Below, piece by piece: positions 22,501-34,260 of a DNA stretch of 64,000 bases. The position numbers and the translations under genes were made by a program. Below the pieces are notes generated by a model. The model was not told the DNA's origin and did not search any database. It worked only from the letters and a program-made list of their open reading frames with translations. The stretch is from positions 12,531,501 through 12,595,500 of the forward strand of contig JAGTTD010000018.1 in assembly GCA_018398585.1 (NCBI GenBank). Direction: 5' to 3'. This DNA comes from Simmondsia chinensis (taxonomy: Eukaryota; Streptophyta; Magnoliopsida; Caryophyllales; Simmondsiaceae). Position 1 is the first letter of the stretch, and every line of letters starts with the position of its first letter.

Positions 22501-23456
22501 AAGTTAGGACGGGTGCGGTTTGTGCACCTTGATGTCATTGCTTGAAGTCAAATTATTTTGGAATGAATTTTTTTTTTTTTGAAATGCTCCAAGTTTGAAT
22601 TGGGAATAATTGAAGAATAACCAGAGTTGATGTTGATGGTAAGGATTTTATCAAAGGAAATTATATCATGAAGATTTGAGCAATATGCACATGAGCACTA
22701 GGAAAATTGGAAATTGAGGATTGTAATTACTTTTTCATTTGAAGACTTTGTGATATGGCCAAATTCGGGAAGCTTTGGATATTAAAGGATTTGGGTCTCC
22801 AAATCCTTCCTTTCGGGCAAGAATTATCATAGTACTTTCCCTTAGGAATTTCAACTTGTTAGGCAAGAATCTCACAAAGGAATTTGGCACCCAATATACC
22901 GTTGTTTATTTAATAGTTTGCAACTCCGAAGGTGATATCATTCCCCATTAATGGATTACTCAATTTGGTGGGGTCTTAAAGTACAACCAAGCTAAGGGAA
23001 GATCATCATCAGGTAATGAATCATACATTCAACTTTCCATAGGCTTTACCACTTTTAAATTATAGAAATATGGCCTATTTTGAATGTAGTTTCAAAAACC
23101 TTTTTTTTTTTTTTTTGTCCTTGAGGAAAATGAAATACTGAAGAAATTTTTTTTAAAAGAAAGACAAGATTTCTTTTTCACTTTTTTTTTAAAAAAAATA
23201 AATCCAAAATGTTCTTTTTTTTTTTACCAATTAATACTTTAAAAAAAAAGATCTTTTTTTTTTTTTTTTGGAAAAAATGAGATATTGAAACATTTTTCTA
23301 AAAGGCTTTTCATCTTTGAAGCAAGATAAATTTTTTATCCAAAATTTCAAATTTTGTTTTTTTTTTTTTTTACACCAATTAATGATAAATAAAAGGGCTC
23401 CATATGTGTGTGTGTGGCTTTTTTTTTGTTTTTTTTTTTGAGACATTGAACAACTT

Positions 23457-23499
<43 letters not shown>

Positions 23500-23864
23500 A
23501 CAAGACCCCTTTTTTAGGAAGCAATTTCAATAGATTTTTTTTTTGGAGATTTCTTTTTTTTGAATTGTTTTTACAAATTTATGAAAAAAAATCAGATTTT
23601 CTTCTCTTTTTTTTTTTTCCGAATTTTCTTTCTGCATTTTGTTAATAAAATTGAAACCAGCATATTTTCCTTCTTATTTTTTTACATTTTTCAATTCCTT
23701 TTTTTATTTTTTTAAACTTTGTAGGTGATTTCGAACTTAACCTCCTATCTGCTCCAAGTTTGTTGTTTTTGAAGCAACGACTCTTGGCAAAGGTATACTT
23801 CTATGTAACACACATGTTCTTATTTATTTATTGTGGCCCCTTTTTTCTACAGGAACTTTGTTTT
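22501..23864 (-). other. L1 interior: homopolymer-rich DNA
   Basis: No gene is visible. From 23100 to 23720 there are many T runs (A runs on the element's own strand), the longest 37 bases at 23459-23495. The long Lys-rich minus-strand frame (23231-23530) is only a translation of these A runs. Confidence 0.6.
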
Positions 23865-24668
23865 GAGAGGACTTGACGACGACCCCGCGTGTGGGGAACT
23901 ATAGGTCTGACTTTGGTCCGTGCCTCCCGTCGGGTTTTAGTTGGTGGCAGCGCTTGGAGTCCATTGTGAGAAGACCTGATGACGATCCCGCATGTGGGGA
24001 ACTACGCGTTTGACTTCGGTCCGTGCCCCCCACCGGGTCTTAGTTGGTGGCGGCCCTTGGAGTCCATTTTGAGAGGACTCGATGAAGACCCGCGTGTGGG
24101 GAACTACACGTTTGACTTCTCTACGTGCTCCTCGCCGAGTCTTAGTTGGTGGAGGCCCTTGGAGTCCATTTTGAGAGGACCTAACGACGACCCCGCGTGT
24201 GGGGAACTACACGTCTGACTTCGGTCCGTGCCTCCCGCCAGGTCTTAGTTGGTGGAGGCCCTTGGAGTCCATTTTGAGAAGACCTAACGACGACCTCGTG
24301 TGTGGGAAACTACATGTTTGACTTCAGTCCGTGCCCCCTGCGAGGTTTTAGTTGGTGAAGGCCCTTGGAGTCCACTTGAGAAGACTTGACGACGACCCAG
24401 GGTGCGGGGAACTACACGTCTGACTTTGGTCCGCGTCCCTCACCGGGTCTTAGTTGGTGGAGGTCTTTGGAGTCCATTTGAGAAGACCTGACGATGACCC
24501 CGTGTATGGGGAATTACACGTTTTACTTTGGTCCATGTCCCCCATCGGGTCTTAGTTGGTGGTGGCGCTTGAAGTCCACTTGAGAAGACCTAACGATGAT
24601 CCCGTGTGTGAGAAACTACACGTCTGACTTTGGTCCGTGCCCCCTGCCGGGTCTTAGTTAGTGGATGG
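23865..24668. repeat. 102-bp minisatellite, about eight copies, in L1
   Basis: Units begin at 23865, 23968, 24071, 24173, 24276, 24378, 24480 and 24582, each starting GAGA(A/G)GAC and containing CCGCGTGTGGGGAACTAC, CGTCTGACTTCGGTCCGTGC, GGGTCTTAGTTGGTGG and CTTGGAGTCCA. Period is 102-103 bp and copies differ at perhaps 10-15 percent. The array is GC-rich against AT-rich surroundings. It lies in the 3' part of the element's interior. Confidence 0.95.
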
Positions 24669-25355
24669 CCGTAAATTCAAGTGGACAGGTGACATGCTCT
24701 CCTCACCATGTTGACCTCTAGTGTTGAGGCTGGCATAGGTGTTTGAGCTTTTCTTTTCTTTCTCTTTTTTTAAATTGCAGGCTTGGATGACCTTGTTTTG
24801 TACAATTTAAGTGCCCTCGGTTCCCGTATACCTATGGGATAGATTAGTGGCGTGCACTCTTTATGACATGACATTAAGTTTAGAGTTTTATCGTGCAGTT
24901 TGGCCTCATGTTACAAGGAGAAAGAAGGAGGTTTTGCCATTTTGGCCGGTGGTGATGTTTATCCCCTTGGTCCAAACAACATAAGGAACTTGCCCATTTT
25001 GCTAAGAGTTTCATTGCAATGTAGGCTCATGCCAAAAGGAGCGGAATTAGGGTTTTGTTTGTTTGGCTGGTGACAATATTCATTGTGCTCCAAAGAGCGA
25101 GAGGAACTTGCCAACTTGGTTTGGAGTTTGGCCATGTAGTTCAGGCTCATGCCACAAGGAGCAAGAAGGAAATTCACTAGCTTGGTGAATGATAGCTTCC
25201 ATCGAATGGTGGCTTCAACTTGGTTGGCAATTTTGCCTTATAGTTTAGGCTCATGCAACAAGGGGTGAAAAGAAGTTTCGCCAATTTGGTTTGTTGAGCT
25301 TTCTCCAAGTTATTGCTAGCATCAAAGTTGGTTGGTATTGTGGACTTGGTTGGTC

Positions 25356-25388
<33 letters not shown>

Positions 25389-28300
25389 CAACTTTGTTGG
25401 CTTCACTAGTTTGATTAGTAATTTTTTTGTCTGATTTTGTTTTGGTTGCACAACTTCGTTAAAAACCTTTACTAGCCGGGCTATTTGCGCCAATCCAGTT
25501 TGCCAAGCTTTTCCCAGTTCGTTGCCTATTTCAACTTGGTTGGGTTAACTTTTTCTAACTTGCTTGCCTGCAAGAATTTGATTGATGTTGACAGGGTTAG
25601 TTGAACCCCCATGGCTACATTTATTTGTCAGCTTGAACTCTTTTCAACTTGGTTGGATATGAAGCCATGGTTGGTTGAACTTTATTCATCTCATTGGCTA
25701 TGTTAACTTGGTTGACTTTTCACTGTTTTGGTTGGCTAAGTTCGACATGGACGTTAGATGCATTCAGTTAGTTGGAAGAACGCTTCCCAGTTTGGCTGTC
25801 TGTGTCTACTATGTTGGGTAAAATAGTTAGTTTGATTGTTGCTTCAACCGTGTTGGTTGAAATCACCATGTTGAAAATGCCCCACTGGAAAATTGTACTA
25901 GCCTGGTTGGTCAAGCTTTTGCTAGCTTGGTAGATTGGAGAGGTCACCAACTTAGCCAATTGAAGCATTCACTGCCGGGATAGCCAAAGCTTCCACTGAC
26001 TTGATGGTCAATCTCTCCGTTTTTTTTTTTTTTTTTGCCAAATGGTTGGTTGAACTCATCTGCTTATTAGATATGTCAATTTTTTTCTTTTTTTCTTTTT
26101 TTTTTTTTTTTTTTGTGCAGACTTTGCTGGCTGAAATTCAACTTCATTGGTTGGTTGAACTTTTGACACCTTGTTGATCATGCCCAGTTGCTGCTTAAAA
26201 TGTTATCTCATTCTTGGCTTCAAGTTAATGGTGTGACTTCCTGTTGACATGTTGGTTGAATTAACATGTTGAACTTTGCCAATTTGGATGTTTGCAATCT
26301 CGCTGAACTGGTGGTGACAAACTTGGTGATTTGAATTTTGTTCAACTTGTTAATGGCACCAACTTGGTTGGTTATGGTAACCAAGTTAGTTGATCTTCAT
26401 CAACTTGTTAGCTGCACCAATTTGTTGGGTTAAACTTTCAACAAGTTGTTGCTTGCACCAATTTTGTTGCCTTAGTTTTGGCTATCTTTTCTATATAACC
26501 CACTTTGTTTGATGTGCCTTCATGCTTGGCTGAAATTTTCAATGTAGTTGGCTACATCAAATTGGTTGAACAAACCTTCGCCATTGGTAAGTTACCTCGA
26601 CGTGGTTTCCTGAACTTTCACCAGCTTGGCAAAATGGAAACATCTGATTTTATTGGTTGAAACTTTTATCGGAAGGATGGCTCCAATTTTCACCAAATTC
26701 AAATGTTCGAAATTTTTGTTGATTTGTTTGGTTACACCTGCTTTGATGGTTAACATTTGCCGGTGAAGTGATTTAAACTTTCAACAACGTGGTCTATTTG
26801 AACATCTTCCAACTCGTTTGGTTCAACATTGTGCCAACATGATTGATTGCATTAATCTAGCCGGTTTAACTCTTATTGACTTGGTTTCTTTTTTTTTTTT
26901 TTCCTTTTTTTTGTCCTTGTCATGGTTTCTTGAAATTTTGTTTGGTTTGTCCTCTATGTCAACATAATGGTGGGACACTAGGCAGACATGTAGGCTAGGT
27001 TGGCTAGACTAGAGGAATTTTTTCTGTTACCTTGATGACTTTGCCAATTTGGTCAGTTGCGCTATTACGATCTTGTTTGGGAGGAAAATCCATCAACTTG
27101 CTTGGTTGGACTTTTCACCAATTTGGTTGATTGTGCTACGTCGGTTGATTCAACTTTCTCCAACTTTATTAGTTGTATCGTCTTGAACGGTTGAGAGCCT
27201 ATGCCAACCTAATTGGAGAATTTTCATCTGCTTAGTTCTTTGAATTGCTCTTTAACTCGGTCAGTAGTTGTATGCTGATCGATCAAACTTGTGCTAGTTT
27301 TCTAGGTTGCACTGACTTACCATGTTGAAAACTTTGCCCATCTGGGTTCGTGAACTTTCACTAGGATTGTTGGCTGAACATTCCAGTGTCGAGTTCATGG
27401 CACCCTCTACTAATTGGCTTGCTACGCCAATCTAGGTGGTTGAACTTCTCGCCAACTCGGCTACTATGAAATATCGAAAAATTGATTGATTCAAGTCTCC
27501 ATCACTTGGTTGATTGGAATTTACATCAAATTGTTTGCTAAATTTTGTTAGTTCATTAGATTGAAATCCCGATGATTATGGCCTGAACTTCATCCCTCTT
27601 TTTTATTTATTTATTTTTTTTTAACTTTCACTGGCTAGTCAGCCGAAAAATCTGCCAACTCGATTGCTTACAACTTTCGTTGGCCAGTTGGTTGGAATGT
27701 CAATCAACCAGTGGGCCTAAATTTTCAATAACTTCAATGGCTGGGACATCTGCCAATCTTGTATGGTTGGAATTTCCGTCGACTGGTTGATAGGAAGCAC
27801 TAAATTAAGCGGTTGAATTTTCGCCCACTTGGTTGCGCTAATTTGATAGGAGGTAGGTTGACTTTGATGAACTTGGATGCACAAACCTTCTTGGTTGTGT
27901 TTATGCAAACTAGCATACGCAAGGACTTGGTTGTATGAGCCTTTACCAGCTAGCTAGTGGGAAATGTCGCTAACATGCTGATTGAAATTGCTGTTGTTCA
28001 GTTTGCTATAATACCACCGGCTCAGCTAGTCAAACTTTCTTTGGCTAGTTGGATGGAGCGTCCACCAACTTGGTTGTTTGGGGACTTTGTTGGCTTGTTG
28101 GCTAGAACTTCCGATGACTTAGTTGATTGGAAATTCCATCAGCCTTCTTGAAAATTTTGCGGTTTTGATGTTTTATTTTTTTTTTTTTATTTTATTTTTT
28201 AACTGGCTAGAACTTTCATCGGCCAATTGGTTTAGAACTTTTGCTAGTCAGTGGGTTAGAGATCCCACAAACTAGGTTAGTTGGATTTTTGTTGGTTTGC

Positions 28301-28620
28301 TGTTTGGAACTTTCAATGACTTGGATGATTAGATGGAGCCTTGGCCAACTTGGTTGGGTAAAAAACTTCGTTGGCTTGTATGTGAAATCTTTCAATGATA
28401 GGATGATTTGAAATTTCACTGGCTTTATTGTTGGAACTCGCCTAGTCTGGTGGGTTGATTGGTTAGGGCTAGTTGGTTTAAAACTCCTACTAGCTGGTGA
28501 GTTAGAGCTCCCTCCAACTGGGTTGATTACATCTTCTACTGGCTTGTTGGTTTAAAATTCCATGGTTTTTAATGTTTGGAACTTCGACCGGCGTTTTCTT
28601 TTGTTGTGACTTAGATTTAA
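24669..28620. repeat. Degenerate GGTTGG-rich repeat tract in L1
   Basis: About 4 kb in which words such as AACTTGGTTGG, TTGGTTGAACTTT and CACCAACTTGG recur every 20-50 bases, interrupted by T runs. No fixed period is evident, so it looks like a strongly diverged short tandem repeat. Minus-strand frames in it (for example 25251-25493, 27717-27908 and 28216-28419) are short and low-complexity (Gln-Pro-Thr-Lys-rich), so I do not call them genes. Confidence 0.75.
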
Positions 28621-29379
28621 TCAGTTTAGCTTCCATTTCACCTTTCTTTTAGGGAGAAGTAAAGAGTCGATGGAAAGATTTTTGTGGCCTTAAGGTATTC
28701 CATTGGAAGAACTCCATCTAGTGACGGGAGTACAATGCCTGTATTTTGATAAATTGATCAGAGTATCATCTTATTTTGTCTTCTTTTGCTTCTGCATATT
28801 TCTTTCTTTGAATGACGAATCTTGCTCTTATCGGGCTTCCCCATCTGTCAAGGCTGAGTGAGTTTCTGTTCTTTATCAGACTTCATTTGCTTATTTGGAG
28901 CATCAATCGCTTTTGTTATAGTTGGGCAACCATCGGCTCCAAGCTTCAAAATTGGTTAACTTGAAGCCGCCCTTTTTTTTTTTTTTTGATGAAGAGGGCA
29001 ACATGGTTGCAACGTTTGTGAAGATGACAATGTTGAGTCAACAACTGACTTGGTGGTATCAGCAGTAATTCAGGTTGCTTGTGAGTCCTGCTTCTTTAGG
29101 ATGGCCTATATTTGATAATGGAATCAGTTCCTTATCACGGAGGGTCTCTAACATGCACTGCAGGTCAGAATCAGGAAATGAAGACTTCTTTTGTCATAGT
29201 TCCTCCTACACTGTCCATTTCTTTCTTGTCTCATGTACCATGCTAACAATGACCTTCTCAAACTCCCTTAGCTTTTATGAGAATCTTCATAGGAGTGAAG
29301 CTGGTGAGCATGAAGACTAATGTTTTGATCTCTGACGCCATTTCTTCCTTTGCCGCATCATGGCATAGAAGAGCACTAC
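28621..29379 (-). other. L1 interior between repeat tract and gag
   Basis: Unique-looking sequence downstream of gag on the minus strand, where protease or RT would be expected. I recognise no motif of either. An 81-codon plus-strand frame at 29075-29320 is unsupported. Confidence 0.4.
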
Positions 29380-29880
29380 CCCATGGTTTCGCTTCAGTTG
29401 AATGTCATGTGCTCGGGCCGGCAGCTGTTCAAACATTCTAAGCTTAAGGGTTTGAAGAATTTATCACCACTCTAGCTAAAGCTTCGGAAAGTTGATTCTT
29501 GCAACTACAGCTTAAAAAATGTCAATTGGAGATGTAGTCCATGACCGAATCATCCTTACATTTATCTAGTGTTGGTGAGTTCTGCCATGGAGACGGTACA
29601 TCAAGGAAAGTTCCTTTTTTTTTTTATTAACTTCTTCCCAGCTATTGATTGATTCGGACTCTAGGTTAGTGTAAGTACTGCCTTCAAAAGGGCATATCAA
29701 CTGCTTGCCAAGCAGATTACCACCAATGTTGACATTATTATAAGTCTCAATGAAGTGGGCAACACGCTGGCATGAGTTTCTCTTACCATCAAACTGTTGG
29801 AATTTGGTTGTTGATTGCCAATGCACATCTTGAGCCTGTCGATCATTTGGGTCCAAGGCCTTCTTTTATTTTTTTTTTAT
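29380..29880 (-). pseudogene. Gag domain of L1
   Basis: Minus translation of 29856-29566 gives KFQQFDGKRNSCQRVAHFIE, then GGNLLGKQLICPF and LESESINSWEE, the classic plant gypsy gag core (Q-F-D-G-K, H-F-I-E-T, W-x-x-L/V). After stops and a frame change it continues with DSVMDYIS-like and, near 29430-29385, FEQLPARAHD, which matches the C-terminal ARAHDMEL block of this gag group. It is the only retroviral domain I can read in this 11-kb element. Its normal role is to form the particle. Confidence 0.75.
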
Positions 29881-30916
29881 TTTTATTTTTTTGGTATTGA
29901 CAGTGTCGTAGGAGGTTCCATTGGTTTGAGCCTTGATCGTGTGGCAATTGACTCTCTGAATTTGTTAAGAAGACAAAGCAACCATAGACACTGACTTTAG
30001 TATTGCACTATAATTTTTTTGGTTGCATCAACCTTTTAGATAATGCTGCTTCAAGCTTAGACTCATCATCATCACTATCAACTTTCACCATTTTATTGCT
30101 GTTTACCTTGTCATGTTTTAACAATTTGTCTTTTAGAGTTGTAAGTTGGAGCCTTTTCTTTTGGAGTTGCACATATTTTTCCCATTTGGCCTTGGTGAGA
30201 TGTCAACAAGTGCTTATAACTTTGCCACTTACTCCTTTATTGGGATTGCTGAGGTCACCATGAGTAGCGTGATGATCAATTTAGAGCACTCCAATTGTTT
30301 AGTTTAAAGGATTTGAGAAAGTCCTTAATTTCTCAACGTCAATAGTTGCAGTGGATGACTTTGTGTTGGCTTTAGAGGGGTGAAGGCCGGCAACTTGCAA
30401 TTGGTAGTAAGACGATGTGTCAACTCCTTGGTAGGCATGAGAATTCTGTTGACAACCCTTATCTTATTTCTTGAGACTGCACTACCTGGACATTTGGTGG
30501 CATCCAAAGCAAAACGTATAGACTTGAGAGAGCATTGTTGACAACTATTGTCACACTTCTTGAGACGGCACCCATCGGATATTGGCCAACATTAGAAGTA
30601 GACCCAACAATCCTGAGAGAGTTAGACTTGCCATCTTTCTTTACAGACAACTTGAGGTTGGCGGCAATGCAATGAGTCAACTCCTTGGCACGAATGAAAG
30701 TATTGTTGTCAACATTGTCATACTTCATAAGACAACACCCATTAGATATTGACTCGCATCAAAAGTAGACCCAATAAGCTTGAGAGAGTCAGACTTGCAA
30801 TTTTTTAAGATTGGCATGGAGTGCTCTTCTTTCTCATCATTGCAGCCGATGGATGTGAGATCTTGAGTTTGGAGAAGGAGATGAGAGCCAAAGACAGTCC
30901 CATAGAGCCCCAAATT
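29881..30916 (-). other. L1 leader with diverged internal repeats
   Basis: Between gag and the 5' LTR, three related blocks occur near 30457, 30535 and 30703, each containing GTTG(A/T)CAAC followed by CTT(C/A)(T/A)(T)GAGAC-like and ACCCAT(C/T)(G/A)GATATTG. They leave open minus frames (30725-31021, 30459-30728, 30325-30507) with repeated peptides such as KELTHCIAANLKLS. It may be a degraded gag N-terminus. No clear PBS: the bases next to the LTR on the minus strand read TTTGGGGCTCTATGGG. Confidence 0.5.
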
Positions 30917-32253
30917 TGCAGAGCCCAAAATTTCAAAAGTAGTAAATGAACGAAATAATTGCACCACAAAGTAGTATTTCTTGTATTTCATAAGTAGAAA
31001 ATGGGTACAAACTTTGTCCACGTATACTAATTACAAATATACAAAAATCCTCTAATTTGATCTCCACGATACTTAATGAGTCCTTTGTTAATGGCTTGGA
31101 CTTGGAAACTTGAAAGAGGGCACGAGGCTTGATTGAAGTCTGACGCCTTATCCATTAGGATTTGAGTTTTGAGTTTTGATCTTCCACAAAGTAGAGGGCT
31201 CATGGCTTGATCTTCGTCTTGAAGAATGATTTGAGTTTTGAAACTTGGAAACTTAAAGGAGGACATGAAGCTTAATCTCAATCAAGTGATTTTCTTTGAA
31301 GTAGAGGGCTCATGCCTTGATCTCCGCCTTGAAGAATGATTTGAGTTTTGAAACTTGGAAAGTTGAAGGTGGACATGAAGCTTGATCTTAATTAAGTGAT
31401 TTTCTTCAAAGTAGAGAGCCCGTGGCTTGTTCTCCATTCTGAAGGATGATTTGGGTTCTAACTTTGAAGGTAGAGGGCATAAAGCTTAGTCTCTATTTCA
31501 TTTGAATTTGGAGGCTTTAGAAAGGAGAGTACAAGTATTTCTCTTTTATTTTCCTTGGGAGAGTATTTGGCTTCTTTGTTTTTCCCTGCCCCCTTCAAAT
31601 GAAGAGGGACTCCTCTATTTATAGAGGAACAACTCTTACTTTGGGGCATAGGCTTAACTTTGTAGCAATGGGCCAGAATTAGCTTTAAGGCTTTACGAGC
31701 TCAAGTTTACTTTGATCCCAAGGCTTTACGGGCTTAAATTTTGATCTTTGACACAGAAGTCGCTTGGGTCTACGTTCGACTTGGAATTCATTTGGGTTGA
31801 AGGTTTGACTTTAAAGTCATTTTGGGCTTGATTTGACTTCAAAGTCATTTGGCTTGGGTTTGACCTGTAAGTCATTTTGGCCTTAGTTTCAACTTAGGAG
31901 TCATTTGGGCTTTATTCGATTCGAGAGTCATTTGGACTTGGATTTTGACTTGATAGTCATTTGAGGCTTAGGCTTTGACTTGAGAGCCATTTTATTTATG
32001 ACTTGAGAAACATTTGGATTTAGACTTGGATGTCATGATGGGCTTGATCTAACTTGAGAGTCATTTTAGGTTCGACTCTAGAAATATTTGGACTTGGACT
32101 TGGAAGTCATTTAGAGTTTGAGGTTGTTTAGGCTGACCTGAATTTAGTCAAAATGTTGACTTTGAGTTACTTGAACTTGGTCAAATGTTGACTTTCATAT
32201 AAATCACTTCCTTTCCGGGGTGCGCATTTAATGATAAAATTTTCATGTCTACA
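30917..32253 (-). repeat. 5' LTR of L1
   Basis: 1337 bp. It contains the U3 array at 31770-32125 and a minus-strand TATA box complementary to TATTTATA at 31616-31623. Its right end GTCTACA abuts CCGCC of the G1 pol gene. Confidence 0.88.
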
Positions 32254-32876
32254 CCGCCCTCTAAGAAAATGGAGCTTTAATGCTTCCTGGGACATGTTAA
32301 TTTCCAAAGGCATTTCATGTCAAATGTCGCAGGGAAAACCAAAGTGTTCTCTCAACTACTGGGACTAAAGTCTGAGAAAGACTTCAAGTGGGAGGAGCCA
32401 CATCAAGCTGCTTTTGAGGCCATCAAGGAATACTTTATCTGGTCGCTAGTGTTGATTCGACCAAAGTAAGGCAAACCTCTAAAGATTTATGTCTCAACTT
32501 CTGACGAATCAATTGGTTGTTTGCTTGCACAAGACAATGAGCAAGGATTTGAACAAACTGTATTCTACCTAAGCCATTGTTTAAATGAATGTGAAATAAA
32601 ATATTCCTCTATTGAGGAATTGTGTCTACCTCCATTCTATGCATATGTGAAATTAGGACATTATTTCCTCGCATTTACCATATACATGGTTGCTCAGACA
32701 GATGTCCTTAATTACATGCTAGATAGAGCTCTGATGAGAGGAAGATTCAATAAGTGGAGTATTGCTTTACTTGAGTTTGAATTGGTATATGTGTCACAAA
32801 AGTTAGATAAAGGCCACACCTTAGCAGACTTTTTAACTCGCCATCTAAACATACACACTGGCTTAGACTATGAGTA
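32254..32876 (+). pseudogene. G1 RT thumb/connection and RNase H
   Basis: The plus strand resumes G1 pol with PPSKK, then a LGHVNF-like block, VAGKTKVFSQLLGLKSEKDF and the RNase H domain: ISTSDESIGCLLAQDNE-like start, VFYLSHCLNECEIKYSSIE, then LLEFELVYVSQKLDKGHTLADFL. The block 32521-32877 is open for 118 codons and ends in a TAA after DYE. Joined across C1 and L1 to 11512-12303, the frame order fits one gene. The enzyme would degrade the RNA strand during reverse transcription. At least one in-frame stop (near 32467) lies upstream. Confidence 0.85.
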
Positions 32877-33310
32877 AGACGAGCTCCTAACAGTTGAAAA
32901 GGTTCCTTGGAAACTATACTTTGATGGATTAAGGACCAATTCAATCGCTGCAGTTGGGAAGTGATTGAATCCCCTTAGTTAGCTGTTACTTAGTTGGCAA
33001 GTGCTCCAACAACATGGCAGAGTATGAAGCATCCATCATAGGCCTACAAACTCTCTTAAAAATCCAAGTCTCTAGTGTTATCATAAAGGGGGATTCTTAG
33101 TTGGTAATTTGCCAAGTTAAAGGGGAATTTCAATGTTTAAGCGATACCATGAATAAATACATCTCAATGGTGCAAAAACTATTATGTTATTTTGATGGTG
33201 TTCAGTTTGAACATATTCCTCGAGAACAAAACAACGCATCCAATGACTTTTCTTAGTTAGCCTCAGGGTACAAGCTAACCAGGACTTTGTGCAAAGAAAC
33301 CATGGTCATT
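32877..33310 (+). pseudogene. Additional (archaeal-type) RNase H of G1
   Basis: After the first RNase H there is a second: WKLYFDGLRTNS, then after a frameshift CSNNMAEYEASIIGL, QVSSVIIKGDS, LVICQVKGEF and FEHIPREQNNASND. A second, aRNH-type domain after the usual RNase H is diagnostic of the Tat/Ogre lineage of plant gypsy elements, which fixes the classification of G1. The first Asp (FDG), Glu (AEYE) and second Asp (KGDS) of the active site are all present, but the frame is broken by a shift near 32960 and by stops. Confidence 0.75.
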
Positions 33311-34260
33311 AAGACTAAAGTTTTAGACCATGACATTGAATTTACTGAGTCTTTCAATTTTGAGTGCGAAGTCATGACAGTGAAAGCTTGGTTTGCTTTG
33401 AGACACATCAAACTGTCATAAGTCAACGTGAGGATTGGAGGAAATTATTAATGGGTTACTTCAAGAATCCTCGAGATCATGTCATGGACGAATAGATGAA
33501 AATGAGAGCTCATAGATTCCATCTAGATGATGAATATGGAGAATTATATAAATGGGACACTAGTGGAGCGCTTCTCAAGTGCCTTGACTTAGATGAACCA
33601 TGCTAGTGATGGTAGGAGCCATGAGGGTATCTATGGATCCCATTTAGCTGGTAATATGATGCATTGGCTCATCAAGCGCTATGGCTATTATTGGCTGTCA
33701 ATGATGGATGATTGCATTAAGTATGGCAAATGGTGCAGAGCATGCCAGAGACATAGCCATGTACCAAGAGTCCCTGCAGCTAAGATGCATGCTATTGGTA
33801 AACCATGGCCCTTAAGAGGACGGACAATGGACATCATAGGGAGATTAACCCTCCTTCTAGCAAGCAACACTGTTACATTTAATGTATAACCATGATGTTT
33901 CACAGTTTAGTCTATTAGGATGCCTTATCGAAGGAGATCTTTTGAACTTGAGTATGGGCGAGCTATGATGGATGAACTAATTAACTTGAACCAAGTTAGG
34001 CTTGATGCCCTTCACAAGCAAGAAAAACAAAAGAAGAGGGTGGCTAAAGCTTACAACAAAAAGGGAGACTTAATCTTGAAGGTGGTTCTACCCATTGGCA
34101 GAAAGATTGCATCTTGGGATATGGTCCCCAAACTAGGAGGGTCCATTCAGAGTCATAGAGGTATTTGGAGGAAATGCTTACTTACACCAAGACCTTGATG
34201 GAAGAAATCACCCAAGGCCCATCAATTGAAGGTTCCTAAAGAAATATGTGCCGTTAATTT
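33311..34260 (+). pseudogene. G1 integrase, catalytic core deleted
   Basis: The HHCC zinc-binding part is clear at 33593-33840: HEGIYGSHLAGNMMHWLIKR, then CIKYGKWCRACQRHSHVP, ending KPWPLRGRTMDIIGRL, where Asp would be the first catalytic residue. The next recognisable block, from about 33920, is already the C-terminal domain (YGRAMMDELINLNQVRLDAL, then KKRVAKAYNKK and a LPIGRK...PKLGG-like end). The roughly 180 residues between, with the other two acidic residues, are missing, so this integrase is dead by deletion. Confidence 0.8.

Larger units (their letters stand above)
21173..32253 (-). mobile_element. L1: 11-kb gag-only LTR element with internal satellites
   Basis: LTRs at 21173-22485 and 30917-32253 in direct orientation, both TG(T/C)AGAGC to GTCTACA. 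On the minus strand the interior runs from a leader through gag to 6.8 kb of DNA without any readable pol. The flanks TCGCC (21168-21172) and CCGCC (32254-32258) are a 5-bp TSD with one change; CCGCC is the base sequence expected from the G1 reading frame. The element thus lies in G1, 8 bp or less from C1. It resembles gag-only or large noncoding LTR derivatives and must depend on other elements. The name L1 is local and has nothing to do with LINE-1. Confidence 0.8.

Noticed and set aside
23231..23530. Lysine-rich 99-codon protein
   Set aside because: Translation of poly-A runs in the L1 interior.
23865..24668. CRISPR-like array
   Set aside because: Units are contiguous 102-bp tandem copies without unique spacers, in a plant LTR element; it is a minisatellite.
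25251..28419. Gln/Pro/Lys-rich small proteins in the L1 interior
   Set aside because: Short low-complexity frames from a degenerate repeat tract; no conserved domain or consistent start.
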